Shown here piece by piece: positions 33,565 to 46,060 of a stretch of DNA of 52,032 nt. Both the position numbers and the translations under genes were made by a program. Numbering within the stretch: the first letter of the stretch is position 1; each line of letters starts with the position of its first letter. The notes beneath the pieces are model-generated. The model was not told the origin of the DNA. It was given only the letters and a program-made list of their open reading frames with translations, and made no database searches. Source of the stretch: Marinobacter sp. (GTDB lineage: Bacteria > Pseudomonadota > Gammaproteobacteria > Pseudomonadales > Oleiphilaceae); contig JAKLLS010000009.1 in NCBI GenBank assembly GCA_022014155.1, positions 1 through 52,032 of the forward strand, written 5' to 3'.

Positions 33565-34935
33565 TCAAGAACTGCTACCCTGCCGGACAAACGGAAAGTC
33601 CGCAAGTAACCCCTCATCAAATAGTTGGCGATCCACCTTCAGGTAAGCGGTGTCCGCGTCTTCAAGGATCACCACATCCTGCACACCAGGAAGCTGACGA
33701 AAGGCATCGTCAATACTATCAAACTGGCTGTGCGCCACTTGCCGTAACTGTACCACGAAACTGGTGGTGTAACCCGGGGAAGGCATTGTCAATGCTACCA
33801 CCAGCCACAACACCAGCACGGCTGCCATCAGCCACAACACACCGCTGACGCCTATCTGTTCCAACAGCACGCCACCAACGGCTCCACCGATAAAAGCACC
33901 GAGAAACTGGGACGTGGAATACACCCCCATGGCCGTGCCCTTACTTGCCGCCGGTGATTCCTTGCTGATCAGCGAAGGCAGGCACGCCTCAAGCAGGTTG
34001 AACGCCATGAAGAAGAAAAATAGCACCGCCCAGGCGGCATAGAGACTGACACTTACCTGCGCCAGCCCCGCCGTTGCCAGAGTTAACAGCCCAATGGCGC
34101 CACACAGCACCGGCTTCATCTTGCGTTTTTTCTCGCCGATGATGATAAACGGCACCATCGCAAAGAACGAAGTGACCATAACCGTCAAATAGAACCACCA
34201 GTGAGACGATGATGGCAGGCCCAACTGATCCTGCAACAGAGTCGGAAACACCAGAAAAATGGCGGTCAGTGCCAGATGAAGGGCAAAAATACCGAAGTCC
34301 AGACGAAGCAGGCGGCGATCTGACAGTACTCTGGAGAGCATAGCCTTCGCGGGTCGGGTATCCGCACTGATTTTGTGCTGATGCGGGGTGGGCACCAGAC
34401 GCCAAACAACCAGCATCGCCACCAGCGCCAGCACAGCCGTAAGGTAAAACAGACCTGACAGGCCAAAGGCGGATCCGATAAGGGGGCCAAGCACCAGGGA
34501 GACGGAAAACGACAACCCGATGGAAATCCCCACCGTTGCCATCGCCTTGGTCCGCTCCTCTTCCCGCGTCAGGTCACTGAGCAAGGCCATCAACACACTG
34601 GCGATGGCACCCGCGCCCTGTAGGATCCGTCCGGCAATAACAACGTATATGGAATCTGTTGATGCGGCCACAAGACTGCCTGCGGCAAAGAGGATCAGTC
34701 CGATGTAGATCATGCGCTTGCGGCCTACGCGATCCGACAGCAGACCGAAGGGAATCTGCAACAACGCCTGACTCAGACCGTAGGCACCGATAGCCAGACC
34801 AATCAGCGCCGGAGTCGATCCCTGCAGGTCGTCGCCTAGCAGGACAAACACCGGCATCACCATGAACAGGCCCAGCATCCGCATGGCATAAACCGATGCC
34901 AACGCCGCTACTGATCGCCTTTCAAGTGCATTCAT
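33565..34935 (-). CDS. YajR-like MFS transporter with C-terminal ferredoxin-like domain
   Basis: A 456-residue inner-membrane transporter with twelve predicted helices. The MFS A-motif GLLSDRVGRKR lies after helix 2, and GRILQGAGA falls in helix 4. After helix 12 the chain continues for 60 residues with IDDAFRQLPGVQDVVILED, a small soluble alpha/beta domain like the YAM domain of E. coli YajR, whose length (about 454) is the same. Substrate is unknown; it is probably a proton-coupled exporter. The start at 34935 (MNALERRS) has AAGG upstream and is preferred to ATGs at 34950 and 35031. The ssb-MFS-uvrA order is common in Pseudomonas relatives. Confidence 0.85.
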   Translation of the reverse strand: MNALERRSVAALASVYAMRMLGLFMVMPVFVLLGDDLQGSTPALIGLAIGAYGLSQALLQIPFGLLSDRVGRKRMIYIGLILFAAGSLVAASTDSIYVVIAGRILQGAGAIASVLMALLSDLTREEERTKAMATVGISIGLSFSVSLVLGPLIGSAFGLSGLFYLTAVLALVAMLVVWRLVPTPHQHKISADTRPAKAMLSRVLSDRRLLRLDFGIFALHLALTAIFLVFPTLLQDQLGLPSSSHWWFYLTVMVTSFFAMVPFIIIGEKKRKMKPVLCGAIGLLTLATAGLAQVSVSLYAAWAVLFFFFMAFNLLEACLPSLISKESPAASKGTAMGVYSTSQFLGAFIGGAVGGVLLEQIGVSGVLWLMAAVLVLWLVVALTMPSPGYTTSFVVQLRQVAHSQFDSIDDAFRQLPGVQDVVILEDADTAYLKVDRQLFDEGLLADFPFVRQGSSS

Positions 34936-35082
34936 GGGGGAGCCTTTCATTAATTCGGTTTCTGGCGGACAGCCGCCTTTCCGGAAACCGCGCATTGTAC
35001 CAGAACACGGTTCGTCACGGCACAGGGACAAACCGCATAGTCACTTACCATCACGGCTTTCGCCGGGCGGGTTATAACACGG

Positions 35083-35088
35083 TATAAT
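35083..35088 (+). promoter_or_regulatory. Candidate -10 element of uvrA
   Basis: A perfect TATAAT lies 27 bases before the uvrA ATG. There is no good TTGACA at 16-18 bases upstream, and no CTGT-N8-ACAG LexA box is visible near it. Confidence 0.4.
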
Positions 35089-35114
35089 CCCGTTTTTTCT
35101 TCGAGCGAGGTGTT

Positions 35115-37937
<2,823 letters not shown>

Positions 37938-37963
37938 AACAGACTATCCCTACTAGCTAAGAC

Positions 37964-38056
37964 GGGCCTGGGGTGGGGTGTCTTTTCTGACGGAACAAAG
38001 GTGTCTGAGCGCAGCGAGTTCTTTTTCCATAAGAAAAGACACCCCACCCCAGGCCC
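37964..38056. repeat. 93-bp element with perfect 25-bp inverted arms
   Basis: The 25 bases at 37964-37988 are the exact reverse complement of 38032-38056, separated by 43 bases. The left arm begins GGGCCTGGGGTGGGGTG and ends TCTTTTCT. The spacer contains GTGTCTGAGCGCAGCGAG and a smaller GAAC/GTTC pair. It lies 26 bases after uvrA and before the rplQ terminator. It resembles a MITE or a REP-class element and could act as a terminator, although no T-run follows it. No transposase or target duplication was seen. Confidence 0.85.
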
Positions 38057-38115
38057 AGTCCGCCAACAAGCAGGCCAGTCACACGCATTACGGTCCAAGA
38101 CATTTCTTCAGACCA

Positions 38116-38147
38116 AAAAAAACCGGAGGTCACCCCCCGGTTTTTTT
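38116..38147 (-). terminator. Intrinsic terminator of the ribosomal superoperon
   Basis: AAAAAAACCGG (38116-38126) pairs with CCGGTTTTTTT (38137-38147), giving an 11-bp stem with a T-run on the minus strand. It lies 20 bases after the rplQ stop, and could also stop readthrough from uvrA. Confidence 0.92.
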
Positions 38148-38166
38148 CTGGACAATTCCGAAGAAT

Positions 38167-38565
38167 TTACTCTTCGTCGTCGTCCACCTCTTCCGCTTCG
38201 ATATCCAGCGGACGGCCAACCAGCTCGACGAATGCCATCGGGGCATTGTCGCCGGCACGGAAGCCGCACTTCAGGATACGAAGGTAACCACCCGGACGCT
38301 CGCTATAGCGGGGACCCAGCTCATCAAAGAGCTTGGCAACCGCAGCATCGTTGCGCAGGCGAGAAAACGCCAGACGACGATTCGCGACCGAATCATTCTT
38401 GGAGAGCGTGATCAAAGGCTCAGCTACACGACGAAGCTCTTTGGCTTTCGGCAGCGTTGTCTTGATCAGCTCGTGTTCAACCAGTGACGCAGTCATGTTA
38501 CGGAACATGGCCTTGCGATGCGCACTGGTCCTGCTGAACTTACGACCACTCTTACGATGACGCAT
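38167..38565 (-). CDS. rplQ: 50S ribosomal protein L17
   Basis: A 132-residue large-subunit protein located near the exit tunnel. It opens [20 protein letters not shown] and continues [20 protein letters not shown], typical of L17, and ends with an acidic tail [10 protein letters not shown]. It is the last gene of the alpha operon, 33 bases after rpoA, and is followed by a strong terminator. Confidence 0.98.
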   Translation of the reverse strand: MRHRKSGRKFSRTSAHRKAMFRNMTASLVEHELIKTTLPKAKELRRVAEPLITLSKNDSVANRRLAFSRLRNDAAVAKLFDELGPRYSERPGGYLRILKCGFRAGDNAPMAFVELVGRPLDIEAEEVDDDEE

Positions 38566-38598
38566 TGCTCTGATTCCTTACCTTAAACTAATCGGCGA

Positions 38599-39603
38599 TT
38601 AACCGCCCAGTACCCGGTCGTCGCCACGAAGGCTAGCCGGCGGCCAGTTATCAAGACGCATACCCAGTGACAGACCGCGGGACGCGAGCACGTCCTTGAT
38701 CTCGGTAAGCGACTTTTTACCAAGGTTAGGCGTCTTCAGCAGCTCAACTTCTGTGCGCTGGATCAGATCGCCGATGTAGTAGATGTTCTCAGCCTTCAAG
38801 CAGTTCGCTGAACGCACAGTCAATTCCAGATCATCCACCGGACGCAGCAGAATCGGATCAATCTCTTCCTCTTCCTCTACTCGCTCCGGTTCTTTCTCGT
38901 GATCGAAATCAACAAACACCGCCAGTTGCTGCTGGAGAATGGTTGCGGCCCGGCGAATCGCTTCTTCCGGATCGATGGTACCATTGGTTTCCAGATCAAT
39001 AACCAGCTTGTCCAGGTCAGTGCGCTGCTCTACCCGTGCACTTTCCACGGCATAAGCAACACGACGAACCGGACTGAAAGTTGCATCCAGCTGCAGGCGT
39101 CCGATAGCGCGAGTTTCGTCCTCGTCCAGACCCCGCTGATCGGCAGGCTCATAGCCGCGACCACGAGCAACCTTCAGGCGCATGTTCACTTCACCCTTTT
39201 CACTGAGGTGACAGATCACATGATCCGGGTTGGTGATCTCGACATCATGATCCAGCTTGATATCTCCGGCTGTGACAGCACCCGGGCCTTTCTTGCTGAG
39301 GGTAACCTCGGCTTCATCCCGACCGCCCATCTTGACAGCTACGCCCTTGAGATTCAGAAGAATCTCGATGACGTCTTCCTGGACACCCTCGATTGCGCTG
39401 TACTCATGCAGAACGCCGTCAATCTGTGCTTCGGTGATCGCACAGCCCGGCATTGAGGACAAGAGTATACGACGCAGTGCGCTGCCCAGGGTATGGCCGA
39501 AACCTCTTTCCAGAGGCTCCAGCGTTACCTTGGCGCGCATGGCGCTTGATTCTTTCACGTCAATGGTACGAGGTGTCAATAACTCATGTACTGAACGCTG
39601 CAT
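38599..39603 (-). CDS. rpoA: RNA polymerase alpha subunit
   Basis: A 334-residue subunit that dimerises to start polymerase assembly. The N-terminal domain (1-230) contains [20 protein letters not shown]. An acidic, flexible linker [12 protein letters not shown] follows. The C-terminal domain has [17 protein letters not shown] and [16 protein letters not shown], which contact UP elements and activators. It lies 35 bases after rpsD in the alpha operon. Confidence 0.99.
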   Translation of the reverse strand: MQRSVHELLTPRTIDVKESSAMRAKVTLEPLERGFGHTLGSALRRILLSSMPGCAITEAQIDGVLHEYSAIEGVQEDVIEILLNLKGVAVKMGGRDEAEVTLSKKGPGAVTAGDIKLDHDVEITNPDHVICHLSEKGEVNMRLKVARGRGYEPADQRGLDEDETRAIGRLQLDATFSPVRRVAYAVESARVEQRTDLDKLVIDLETNGTIDPEEAIRRAATILQQQLAVFVDFDHEKEPERVEEEEEIDPILLRPVDDLELTVRSANCLKAENIYYIGDLIQRTEVELLKTPNLGKKSLTEIKDVLASRGLSLGMRLDNWPPASLRGDDRVLGG

Positions 39604-39638
39604 AGACGCCCCTAATTGCTCTCGTTGCTAACTGGGCT

Positions 39639-40259
39639 TTACTTGGAGTAAAGCTCGACGATGAGGTTCTCGTTGATGTCGGCCGGCAATTCAGTGCGCT
39701 CAGGCACTGACCTGTAAACGCCGGACATCTTGCTGGCGTCGACCTCTACCCAGCTCACCGGTGCGCGGCTTGCAGACAGATCCAGCGCGCCTTTAACGCG
39801 AAGCTGGTTTTTTGCCTTTTCACGCACGCTCACAACATCACCCGGCTTAACCTGGTAGGAAGGAATGTTCACTACCTTGTCGTTGACCAGGATCGCCTTG
39901 TGAGAAACGAGCTGACGGGATTCAGCACGGGTAGAACCAAAACCCATGCGATATACAACGTTGTCGAGACGCCCTTCAAGCAGCTGCAGCAGGTTTTCAC
40001 CCGTTGCACCTTTGATGCGGGCAGCCTCTTTGTAGTAGTTACGGAACTGCTTCTCAAGCACACCGTAAATACGACGGACTTTCTGTTTTTCACGAAGCTG
40101 TACGCCGTACTCGGACAGACGACCGCGACGCGCGCCGTGCATACCCGGCGGAGTCTCGATGTTGCACTTTGAATCGAGCGCGCGAACACCGCTCTTCAGA
40201 AAAAGATCTGTCCCTTCACGACGAGACAGCTTGCACTTCGGGCCTATATAACGAGCCAT
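39639..40259 (-). CDS. rpsD: 30S ribosomal protein S4
   Basis: A 206-residue primary 16S rRNA-binding protein that nucleates 30S assembly and, in enterics, represses the alpha operon by binding its leader. [16 protein letters not shown] opens it; the S4 RNA-binding fold is [20 protein letters not shown] followed by [10 protein letters not shown]. Only one N-terminal cysteine is present (C9 region), so it is the zinc-free type. It follows rpsK by 18 bases. Confidence 0.99.
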   Translation of the reverse strand: MARYIGPKCKLSRREGTDLFLKSGVRALDSKCNIETPPGMHGARRGRLSEYGVQLREKQKVRRIYGVLEKQFRNYYKEAARIKGATGENLLQLLEGRLDNVVYRMGFGSTRAESRQLVSHKAILVNDKVVNIPSYQVKPGDVVSVREKAKNQLRVKGALDLSASRAPVSWVEVDASKMSGVYRSVPERTELPADINENLIVELYSK

Positions 40260-40277
40260 TTTTCACTGTCTCCTGTG

Positions 40278-40667
40278 TTAGACGCGGCGCTTTTTGGGCG
40301 GACGACAACCGTTATGGGGAATCGGCGTCACATCAGTGATGTTAGTGATCTTGTAGCCGCACGCGTTAAGCGCGCGAACCGCAGATTCACGTCCGGGCCC
40401 CGGACCTTTAACCTCTACGTCCAGGTTTTTAAGGCCGTATTCAGCAGCCGCATTACCGGCTCTTTCAGCTGCTACCTGCGCAGCAAAAGGTGTACTCTTG
40501 CGTGACCCACGGAAACCGGAACCACCAGAGGTAGCCCAGGACAGGACGTTGCCCTGACGGTCAGAAATGGTCACGATAGTGTTGTTGAAGGACGCGTGAA
40601 TGTGCGCGACGCCATCAACAACCGTCTTTTTCACCTTTTTACGGGTACGTGTACCTGGCTTTGCCAT
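40278..40667 (-). CDS. rpsK: 30S ribosomal protein S11
   Basis: A 129-residue protein of the 30S platform. [20 protein letters not shown] and [19 protein letters not shown] (here [12 protein letters not shown]) are the conserved blocks, and it ends with [18 protein letters not shown]. It starts 13 bases after rpsM in the alpha operon. Confidence 0.99.
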   Translation of the reverse strand: MAKPGTRTRKKVKKTVVDGVAHIHASFNNTIVTISDRQGNVLSWATSGGSGFRGSRKSTPFAAQVAAERAGNAAAEYGLKNLDVEVKGPGPGRESAVRALNACGYKITNITDVTPIPHNGCRPPKKRRV

Positions 40668-40680
40668 GTTTGCCTACCTG

Positions 40681-41037
40681 TTACTTACGAATAGGTTTGC
40701 GAGGACCTTTACGGGTGCGTGCGTTGGTCTTTGTGCGCTGGCCACGGACCGGAAGGCCATGACGATGACGCAGACCACGGTGGCAACCGAGATCCTTCAA
40801 ACGCTTAATGTTCATCTGAACTTCACGACGCAGATCGCCTTCAACGGCCAGCTTGCCTACTTCAGTACGAAGTGATTCAAGCTGCTCGTCGGACAGGTCT
40901 TTGACCTTGACGTCCGGCTTGACGCCGGTTGCATCGCAAAGCTTCTGGGCTGCTGTCCGGCCGACTCCAAAGATGTAAGTCAGCGAGATAACAGCATGTT
41001 TGTGATCGGGTATATTGACACCGGCTATACGTGCCAT
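40681..41037 (-). CDS. rpsM: 30S ribosomal protein S13
   Basis: A 118-residue 30S head protein that contacts the P-site tRNA and the 50S subunit. [19 protein letters not shown] opens it, and the C-terminal extension [19 protein letters not shown] is lysine/arginine-rich. The ATG at 41037 follows GGAG; the in-frame start at 41130 is rejected because it overlaps the promoter. It is the first gene of the alpha operon. Confidence 0.99.
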   Translation of the reverse strand: MARIAGVNIPDHKHAVISLTYIFGVGRTAAQKLCDATGVKPDVKVKDLSDEQLESLRTEVGKLAVEGDLRREVQMNIKRLKDLGCHRGLRHRHGLPVRGQRTKTNARTRKGPRKPIRK

Positions 41038-41100
41038 CCAAATTACTCCGCGTTCAAAGCTTTGCTGTGTGAATTTTCCGCCACTATAAAAGGGCGCGAA

Positions 41101-41130
41101 ATAATAGCGCCTGACCCCACCTGAGGTCAA
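41101..41130 (-). promoter_or_regulatory. Sigma-70 promoter of the alpha operon
   Basis: On the minus strand, TTGACC (41130-41125) and TATTAT (41106-41101) are separated by 18 bases. Transcription should start near 41094, with a leader of about 57 bases before rpsM. The promoter sits within an extended inverted repeat (41103-41138). Confidence 0.82.
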
Positions 41131-41138
41131 GCGCTATT
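41103..41138. repeat. Interrupted palindrome overlaying the alpha-operon promoter
   Basis: AATAGCGC-C-TGACC, eight bases, then GGTCA-A-GCGCTATT: 13 of 14 arm positions pair. The left part covers most of the -10 and the right part the -35 hexamer. It could be an operator or a terminator for the spc operon; no T-run follows. Confidence 0.6.
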
Positions 41139-41178
41139 AATCGTACCCTCTGCAATGTCAGTGCTGAATCCGTAAGGA

Positions 41179-41292
41179 TTAACCCTGGCGCTGCTTGTGA
41201 CGAGGCTCCGAGCAAATGACTCTTACTGAGCCATTGCGACGAATTACTTTGCAGTTACGGCAAATTTTCTTTACCGAAGCGCGTACTTTCAT
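41179..41292 (-). CDS. rpmJ: 50S ribosomal protein L36
   Basis: A 37-residue zinc-ribbon protein of the large subunit. Translated from ATG at 41292 it reads [19 protein letters not shown] and ends EPRHKQRQG before TAA at 41181-41179. C11, C14, C27 and H33 form the zinc site, so this is the zinc-binding (C+) paralogue. It follows secY by 30 bases and is the last gene of the spc operon. Confidence 0.98.
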   Translation of the reverse strand: MKVRASVKKICRNCKVIRRNGSVRVICSEPRHKQRQG

Positions 41293-41322
41293 TGTCGACT
41301 CCAGTTTTCAAGGGGAACGGGA

Positions 41323-42645
41323 TTAACCGTTCCGACCATAGCCCTTGAGATTGGACTTCTTCATCAACGAATCATATTGATGAGACATCAGGTGCGACTG
41401 AACCTGAGCCATGAAATCCATCACCACGACTACAACAATCAGCAGTGACGTGCCGCCCAGATAGAACGGAACATTCCCGGCCACCATCAGGAACTGAGGG
41501 AACAGGGAAACTGCTGCAATGTACATTGCACCGAACAGAGTCAGCCGGGTCAGAACGCCATCGATATACTTGGCCGTCTGATCACCGGGACGAATGCCCG
41601 GAATAAACGCTCCAGAGCGCTTGAGGTTATCCGCAACTTCTTTCGGGTTGTACATCAGCGCTGTGTAGAAGAAGCAGAAGAAAACCACTGCTGCCGCAAA
41701 CAGGATGATATACAACGGCTGGCTTGGCGCCAGTGCCTGGGAGATATCACTCAGCCACTCCATGCCTTCGCCCTGACCAAACCACTGCCCCAGAGATGCC
41801 GGGAACAACAGGATGGAGGAAGCAAAGATGGGCGGAATAACACCGGCCATATTGACCTTCAGCGGCAGATGGCTGGACTGCTGGGCAAAGACCCGGCGGC
41901 CCTGCTGGCGCTTGGCGTAGTTGATAGTCAGACGACGCTGACCGCGCTCCATGAACACCACGAAGCCAACCACGGCAATAGCCAACACACCAATGCCCAG
42001 AACAACGAGAAGACTCATCTCACCATTCCGGGCCTGCGACAGAGTCTGACCGATAGCACCGGGCAAGCCAGCAACGATACCCGCGAAAATCAGCAGGGAA
42101 ATACCGTTACCGACGCCACGCTCGGTGATCTGCTCACCCAGCCACATCATGAAGACGGCACCACTGACGAAGGAAACAACTGCCACAAAGTGGAAGCTGA
42201 AACTGTCGTTAAAGGTGACGCCCTGAGATGCCAGACCGACAGAAATACCAAAGCCCTGAACCAGGGCCAGGATAACCGTACCATACCGCGTGTACTGACT
42301 GATCTTACGACGACCAGCCTCGCCTTCTTTCTTCAGCTGCTCAAGCTGCGGACTGACCGCAGTCATGAGCTGCATGATGATGGATGCAGAGATGTACGGC
42401 ATGATACCGAGTGCGAAGATACTCATGCGCTCAAGCGCACCACCGGAAAACATGTTGAACAGGCTCAGGATTGTACCCTGATTCTGATCAAACAATGCTG
42501 CCAGGCGGTCAGGGTTTATACCCGGCACCGGAATATGGGCACCGATCCGGTACACCAACAATGCCAGGAAGACGAACCAGAGCCGCGAACGCAGCTCCGC
42601 CAGTCCTTTTCCCGCGCCCGCAGGCAATGATGCTGTCTTGGCCAT
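41323..42645 (-). CDS. secY: Preprotein translocase subunit SecY
   Basis: A 440-residue inner-membrane protein with ten helices that forms the Sec channel with SecE and Sec[23 protein letters not shown] marks helix 1 (in part), [11 protein letters not shown] follows, and [17 protein letters not shown] is the plug-near helix. [15 protein letters not shown] and [14 protein letters not shown] are conserved loops that contact SecA and the ribosome. It lies 17 bases after rplO, in the usual spc position. Confidence 0.98.
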   Translation of the reverse strand: MAKTASLPAGAGKGLAELRSRLWFVFLALLVYRIGAHIPVPGINPDRLAALFDQNQGTILSLFNMFSGGALERMSIFALGIMPYISASIIMQLMTAVSPQLEQLKKEGEAGRRKISQYTRYGTVILALVQGFGISVGLASQGVTFNDSFSFHFVAVVSFVSGAVFMMWLGEQITERGVGNGISLLIFAGIVAGLPGAIGQTLSQARNGEMSLLVVLGIGVLAIAVVGFVVFMERGQRRLTINYAKRQQGRRVFAQQSSHLPLKVNMAGVIPPIFASSILLFPASLGQWFGQGEGMEWLSDISQALAPSQPLYIILFAAAVVFFCFFYTALMYNPKEVADNLKRSGAFIPGIRPGDQTAKYIDGVLTRLTLFGAMYIAAVSLFPQFLMVAGNVPFYLGGTSLLIVVVVVMDFMAQVQSHLMSHQYDSLMKKSNLKGYGRNG

Positions 42646-42662
42646 TTAGTCCTCGACTCGCC

Positions 42663-43097
42663 TTAGTCTTCGACTTTTCCACCCGCGGCAGTAATCGCCT
42701 CGCGTGCGCCCTTGGTCACTCGCAGACCTTTGACGGTTACCGCCCGGCTCAGTTCGCCGGAAAGGATAACCTTGGCTTCGCGAATTTCTTCACGAACGAT
42801 GTCTGCTTTCTTGAGTGCTTCGAGGTCAACTACGTCACCCTCTACCTTCGCCAGTTCGTTCAGGCGAATCTCAGCCACATAACGCTGCTGACGAGAAGTA
42901 AAACCAAACTTCGGCAGACGGCGGGCCAACGGCTGCTGACCACCCTCGAAACCAGGAGCAACACTGCCACCGGAACGGGATTTCAGACCCTTATGACCAC
43001 GGCCACCGGTTTTACCGAGACCGCTACCGATACCGCGACCTACGCGCTTGGCTGCAGGACGTGAACCGGGATCCGGACTAAGTTCGTTCAGACGCAT
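42663..43097 (-). CDS. rplO: 50S ribosomal protein L15
   Basis: A 144-residue early-assembly protein of the large subunit. It opens [20 protein letters not shown], followed by a glycine/arginine-rich tail that enters the rRNA core ([18 protein letters not shown]). The ATG at 43097 was preferred to an in-frame start at 43130, which lies inside rpmD. Its start is one base after the rpmD stop. Confidence 0.98.
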   Translation of the reverse strand: MRLNELSPDPGSRPAAKRVGRGIGSGLGKTGGRGHKGLKSRSGGSVAPGFEGGQQPLARRLPKFGFTSRQQRYVAEIRLNELAKVEGDVVDLEALKKADIVREEIREAKVILSGELSRAVTVKGLRVTKGAREAITAAGGKVED

Positions 43098-43098
43098 C

Positions 43099-43287
43099 TT
43101 AGTTCTCCTCAACCCGAACCAGGTAATCAACCCGGTTGATCATGCCGCGGATGGAAGGTGTATCTTCCACTTCCACGGTGTGACCGATTTTACGAAGACC
43201 CAGGCCCTTGACGCACAGTTTGTGCTTGGGCTGGCAGCCGATTGGGCTGCGGGTCAGTGTAACTTTGATCGTTTTTGCGTTCGCCAT
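43099..43287 (-). CDS. rpmD: 50S ribosomal protein L30
   Basis: A 62-residue large-subunit protein. [20 protein letters not shown] and [20 protein letters not shown] are characteristic, and the length is that of E. coli L30. The ATG at 43287 is the family start; an ORF start at 43335 lies in rpsE. It is 4 bases after rpsE. Confidence 0.97.
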   Translation of the reverse strand: MANAKTIKVTLTRSPIGCQPKHKLCVKGLGLRKIGHTVEVEDTPSIRGMINRVDYLVRVEEN

Positions 43288-43291
43288 GACT

Positions 43292-43792
43292 TCAACCCAG
43301 AATCTCTTCCACGGTTTTACCGCGCTTGGCTGCAATATCCTCAGGCGCCTGTGTCGCCTGGAGACCCTTGATGGTGGAACGTACCACGTTCACCGGGTTG
43401 GTAGACCCGTAACACTTGGACAGTACGTTCTGAACACCGGCAACTTCCAGTACCGCACGCATCGCACCACCGGCGATGATTCCAGTACCTTCAGACGCAG
43501 GCTGCATGTAGACTTTGGAGCCGCCATGCTGAGCCTTGACCGCGTATTGCAGAGTGGTGCCGTCCAGCGGAACCTCTACCATGTTTTTACGTGCAGCTTC
43601 CATGGCTTTTTGGATAGCGACCGGCACTTCACGCGCCTTGCCACGACCAAAACCAACGCGACCTTTACCATCACCCACTACAGTCAGTGCGGTGAAGGCG
43701 AAAATACGGCCACCTTTTACAACCTTGGCGACACGATTGACCTGAACCAGCTTCTCCTGGAGCTCAGGCGCCTTCTGTTCGTTAACGCTCAT
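43292..43792 (-). CDS. rpsE: 30S ribosomal protein S5
   Basis: A 166-residue 30S protein important for decoding accuracy. [19 protein letters not shown] and [20 protein letters not shown] form the double-stranded RNA-binding domain, and [20 protein letters not shown] belongs to the C-terminal domain. The ATG at 43792 (MSVNEQK) gives the usual length; a GTG nine bases upstream is possible but less likely. It follows rplR by 12 bases. Confidence 0.98.
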   Translation of the reverse strand: MSVNEQKAPELQEKLVQVNRVAKVVKGGRIFAFTALTVVGDGKGRVGFGRGKAREVPVAIQKAMEAARKNMVEVPLDGTTLQYAVKAQHGGSKVYMQPASEGTGIIAGGAMRAVLEVAGVQNVLSKCYGSTNPVNVVRSTIKGLQATQAPEDIAAKRGKTVEEILG

Positions 43793-43804
43793 CTTCTCCA
43801 CCTC

Positions 43805-44152
43805 TTAGAATTGCAAGCCAGCTTCACGGGCTGCGTCGGCCAGAGCCTGAACGCGGCCGTGATAACGGTAACCGGAGCGGTCAAAAGCAACCTGCTCAAC
43901 ACCTGCTGCCTTGGCACGCTCAGCAATCAGCTGACCGACCTTTTTGGCAGCGTCCACGTTACCGGTTGCACCCTGGCGCAGGTCCTTATCCAACGTGGAG
44001 GCAGCCGCCAGCACCTTGCTGCCGTCTGCAGTCGTAACCTGGGCATACATGTGCCGCGGTGTACGATGTACACACAGGCGGTTGGTACCCAGCTTACGGA
44101 TCTTCATGCGCACTTTGCGTGCGCGACGCAATCTTTCGTTATTCGCGCTCAT
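43805..44152 (-). CDS. rplR: 50S ribosomal protein L18
   Basis: A 115-residue protein that binds 5S rRNA in the central protuberance. [20 protein letters not shown] and [20 protein letters not shown] are the conserved blocks, and the N-terminus is strongly basic. It lies 9 bases after rplF in the spc operon. Confidence 0.98.
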   Translation of the reverse strand: MSANNERLRRARKVRMKIRKLGTNRLCVHRTPRHMYAQVTTADGSKVLAAASTLDKDLRQGATGNVDAAKKVGQLIAERAKAAGVEQVAFDRSGYRYHGRVQALADAAREAGLQF

Positions 44153-44161
44153 AGTCCCGCC

Positions 44162-44695
44162 TTATTTCTTCTTGGCTTCTTTGCGTCTGACCTGCTCATC
44201 CGCATAACGCACACCCTTGCCTTTATAAGGCTCTGGCGGACGGAATGCACGGATCTCAGCAGCGACCTGGCCAACCTGTTGCTTGTCGATTCCGCGAATC
44301 ACAACTTCCGTATTAGACGGAGTTTCAGCGGTAATCCCCTCGGGCAGCTCATACTCAACCGGGTGTGAAAAACCCAGTGTCAGATTGAGCTTCTTACCTT
44401 GCGCCTGGGCACGGTAGCCTACGCCCGTCAGCGCGAGCTTGCGCTCGAAGCCTGTGGTCACACCGGTCACCATGTTGTTGACCAATGCGCGGGTAGTACC
44501 AGCAAGAGCGCGGGACTGTTTGGCTCCATCACGGGCGGCGAAGCGCAGAACATTCTCTTCCTGCGTCACGTCAACCACATGGTGGATGGTGAATTGAAGC
44601 GATCCCTTGGACCCCTTCACATTAATTTCCTGTCCGTTCAGCTTAACCTCAACACCGGAAGGCAGCACGACAGGATTATTGGCAACCCTGGACAT
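44162..44695 (-). CDS. rplF: 50S ribosomal protein L6
   Basis: A 177-residue large-subunit protein near the factor-binding site. [19 protein letters not shown] opens it. The second repeat of the L6 fold ends with the signature [14 protein letters not shown]. It follows rpsH by 9 bases and ends in a lysine-rich tail. Confidence 0.98.
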   Translation of the reverse strand: MSRVANNPVVLPSGVEVKLNGQEINVKGSKGSLQFTIHHVVDVTQEENVLRFAARDGAKQSRALAGTTRALVNNMVTGVTTGFERKLALTGVGYRAQAQGKKLNLTLGFSHPVEYELPEGITAETPSNTEVVIRGIDKQQVGQVAAEIRAFRPPEPYKGKGVRYADEQVRRKEAKKK

Positions 44696-44704
44696 GTGGT
44701 TCTC

Positions 44705-45097
44705 CTAGAATACGGTGCAGATGACTTCGCCACCCACGCCAGCAGCACGTGCGGCGCGGTCTGTCATAACGCCCTTGGACGTTGAGACAATCGCGACTCC
44801 CAGACCACCGGATACTTTCGGCAGTTCCCCAGCGCCTTTGTACTGGCGCAGACTCGGACGGCTGACCCGCTTGATCTCTTCAATAACCGGCTTGCCGCCG
44901 AAATATTTCAGAGTAATCGTCAGCTCGGGCTTCGCGTCAGCTGAAACGGAAAAATCGTCAACGTAACCCTCGTCCTTCAGGACCTGGGCCACGGAGATTT
45001 TCATCTTTGAAGACGGCATGGCCACGTCGGCCTTCTGTGCCATCTGTGCATTACGAATACGTGTAAACATATCCGCAAGCGTATCTTGCATACTCAT
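44705..45097 (-). CDS. rpsH: 30S ribosomal protein S8
   Basis: A 130-residue central-domain 16S rRNA-binding protein; in E. coli it also represses the spc operon. [20 protein letters not shown] opens it, and the C-terminal [20 protein letters not shown] is its RNA-contacting core. The start at 45097 matches family length, with an AGGAG site upstream. A 90-base gap that can fold into a hairpin separates it from rpsN. Confidence 0.98.
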   Translation of the reverse strand: MSMQDTLADMFTRIRNAQMAQKADVAMPSSKMKISVAQVLKDEGYVDDFSVSADAKPELTITLKYFGGKPVIEEIKRVSRPSLRQYKGAGELPKVSGGLGVAIVSTSKGVMTDRAARAAGVGGEVICTVF

Positions 45098-45187
45098 TGG
45101 TATGAGGCTCCTGATCTTTTTAGTTGTGCAGCGGCGTGCCGCACCGCTTACCAACGGGCACCTGACCGGGTGGCCAGGGTGCCTGTC

Positions 45188-45493
45188 TTACCAGCTTGCC
45201 TTGGTCAGACCCGGTACGTCACCGCGCATTCCGTATTCACGGAGTTTGATCCGTGAAAGCTCGAACTTGCGCAGAACGCCGTGGGGGCGACCAGTCACCT
45301 GGCAACGATTACGAAGACGTGACGGGCTGGCATCACGAGGAAGCTGTTGCAGCTTCATCTGTGCGTCCCAACGCTCTTCATCGCTGGTATTCGGGTTCTT
45401 GATAATCGCCTTGAGCTCGGCACGCTTCGCTGCAAACTTCGCAACGGTCTTTTCGCGCTTGAGCTCACGGTTCTTCATGGAAACCTTAGCCAT
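45188..45493 (-). CDS. rpsN: 30S ribosomal protein S14
   Basis: A 101-residue 30S head protein. It opens [19 protein letters not shown] and contains [20 protein letters not shown] and a C-terminal [12 protein letters not shown]. Only one cysteine lies in the region that forms a zinc knuckle in short S14, so this is the long zinc-independent form. It lies 12 bases after rplE. Confidence 0.98.
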   Translation of the reverse strand: MAKVSMKNRELKREKTVAKFAAKRAELKAIIKNPNTSDEERWDAQMKLQQLPRDASPSRLRNRCQVTGRPHGVLRKFELSRIKLREYGMRGDVPGLTKASW

Positions 45494-45505
45494 TACACTC
45501 GTTCC

Positions 45506-46045
45506 TTATTTCTTGAACGGAAAGCCAAAGGCTTTCAACAGTTCGCGACCTTCGTCGTCGGTACCGGCAGTGGTGGTAATGGTGATGTCCAGACCACGGA
45601 TCTTGTCGACTTTGTCGTACTCGATCTCAGGGAAAATGATCTGCTCACGCACACCCATGCTGTAGTTACCGCGACCGTCGAACGACTTGGGATTCAGACC
45701 ACGGAAGTCACGAACGCGGGGAACCGCGATGTGAACCAGGCGATCAAAGAAGTCCCACATACGCTCGCCACGCAGGGTAACCTTACAACCGATAGGCCAA
45801 CCTTCACGGATTTTGAAGCCCGCGACGGATTTACGTGCCTTGGTGACAACCACTTTCTGACCTGCCAGGCGCTCAAGATCCGCCACGGCATTCTCAATCA
45901 GCTTCTTGTCACCAACCGCTTCGCCGACACCCATGTTCAGGGTGATCTTTTCGATACGCGGCACCTGCATAATGTTCTTGTAGCCGAACTCTTTCTGCAG
46001 GGCGGGTACCACTTCCTTACTGTACTGCTCTTTCATGTTAAGCAT
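45506..46045 (-). CDS. rplE: 50S ribosomal protein L5
   Basis: A 179-residue 5S rRNA-binding protein of the central protuberance that touches P-site t[39 protein letters not shown] and [20 protein letters not shown] are diagnostic. Starting at ATG 46045 (MLNMKEQYS) gives the E. coli length; starts at 46057 and 46036 are also in frame. It follows rplX by 15 bases. Confidence 0.98.
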   Translation of the reverse strand: MLNMKEQYSKEVVPALQKEFGYKNIMQVPRIEKITLNMGVGEAVGDKKLIENAVADLERLAGQKVVVTKARKSVAGFKIREGWPIGCKVTLRGERMWDFFDRLVHIAVPRVRDFRGLNPKSFDGRGNYSMGVREQIIFPEIEYDKVDKIRGLDITITTTAGTDDEGRELLKAFGFPFKK

Positions 46046-46060
46046 CGTAACCACCACCGC

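Noticed and set aside
35041-35114. LexA box before uvrA
   Set aside because: No CTGT-N8-ACAG pattern found; SOS control cannot be claimed from this window.
37964-37980. G-quadruplex in the G-rich repeat arm
   Set aside because: Only three runs of three or more G are present on the strand, so a stable three-layer quadruplex is not supported.
43208-44368. 386-codon open frame opposite rpmD-rpsE-rplR-rplF
   Set aside because: It crosses four ribosomal protein genes antisense, and composition reflects their codons.
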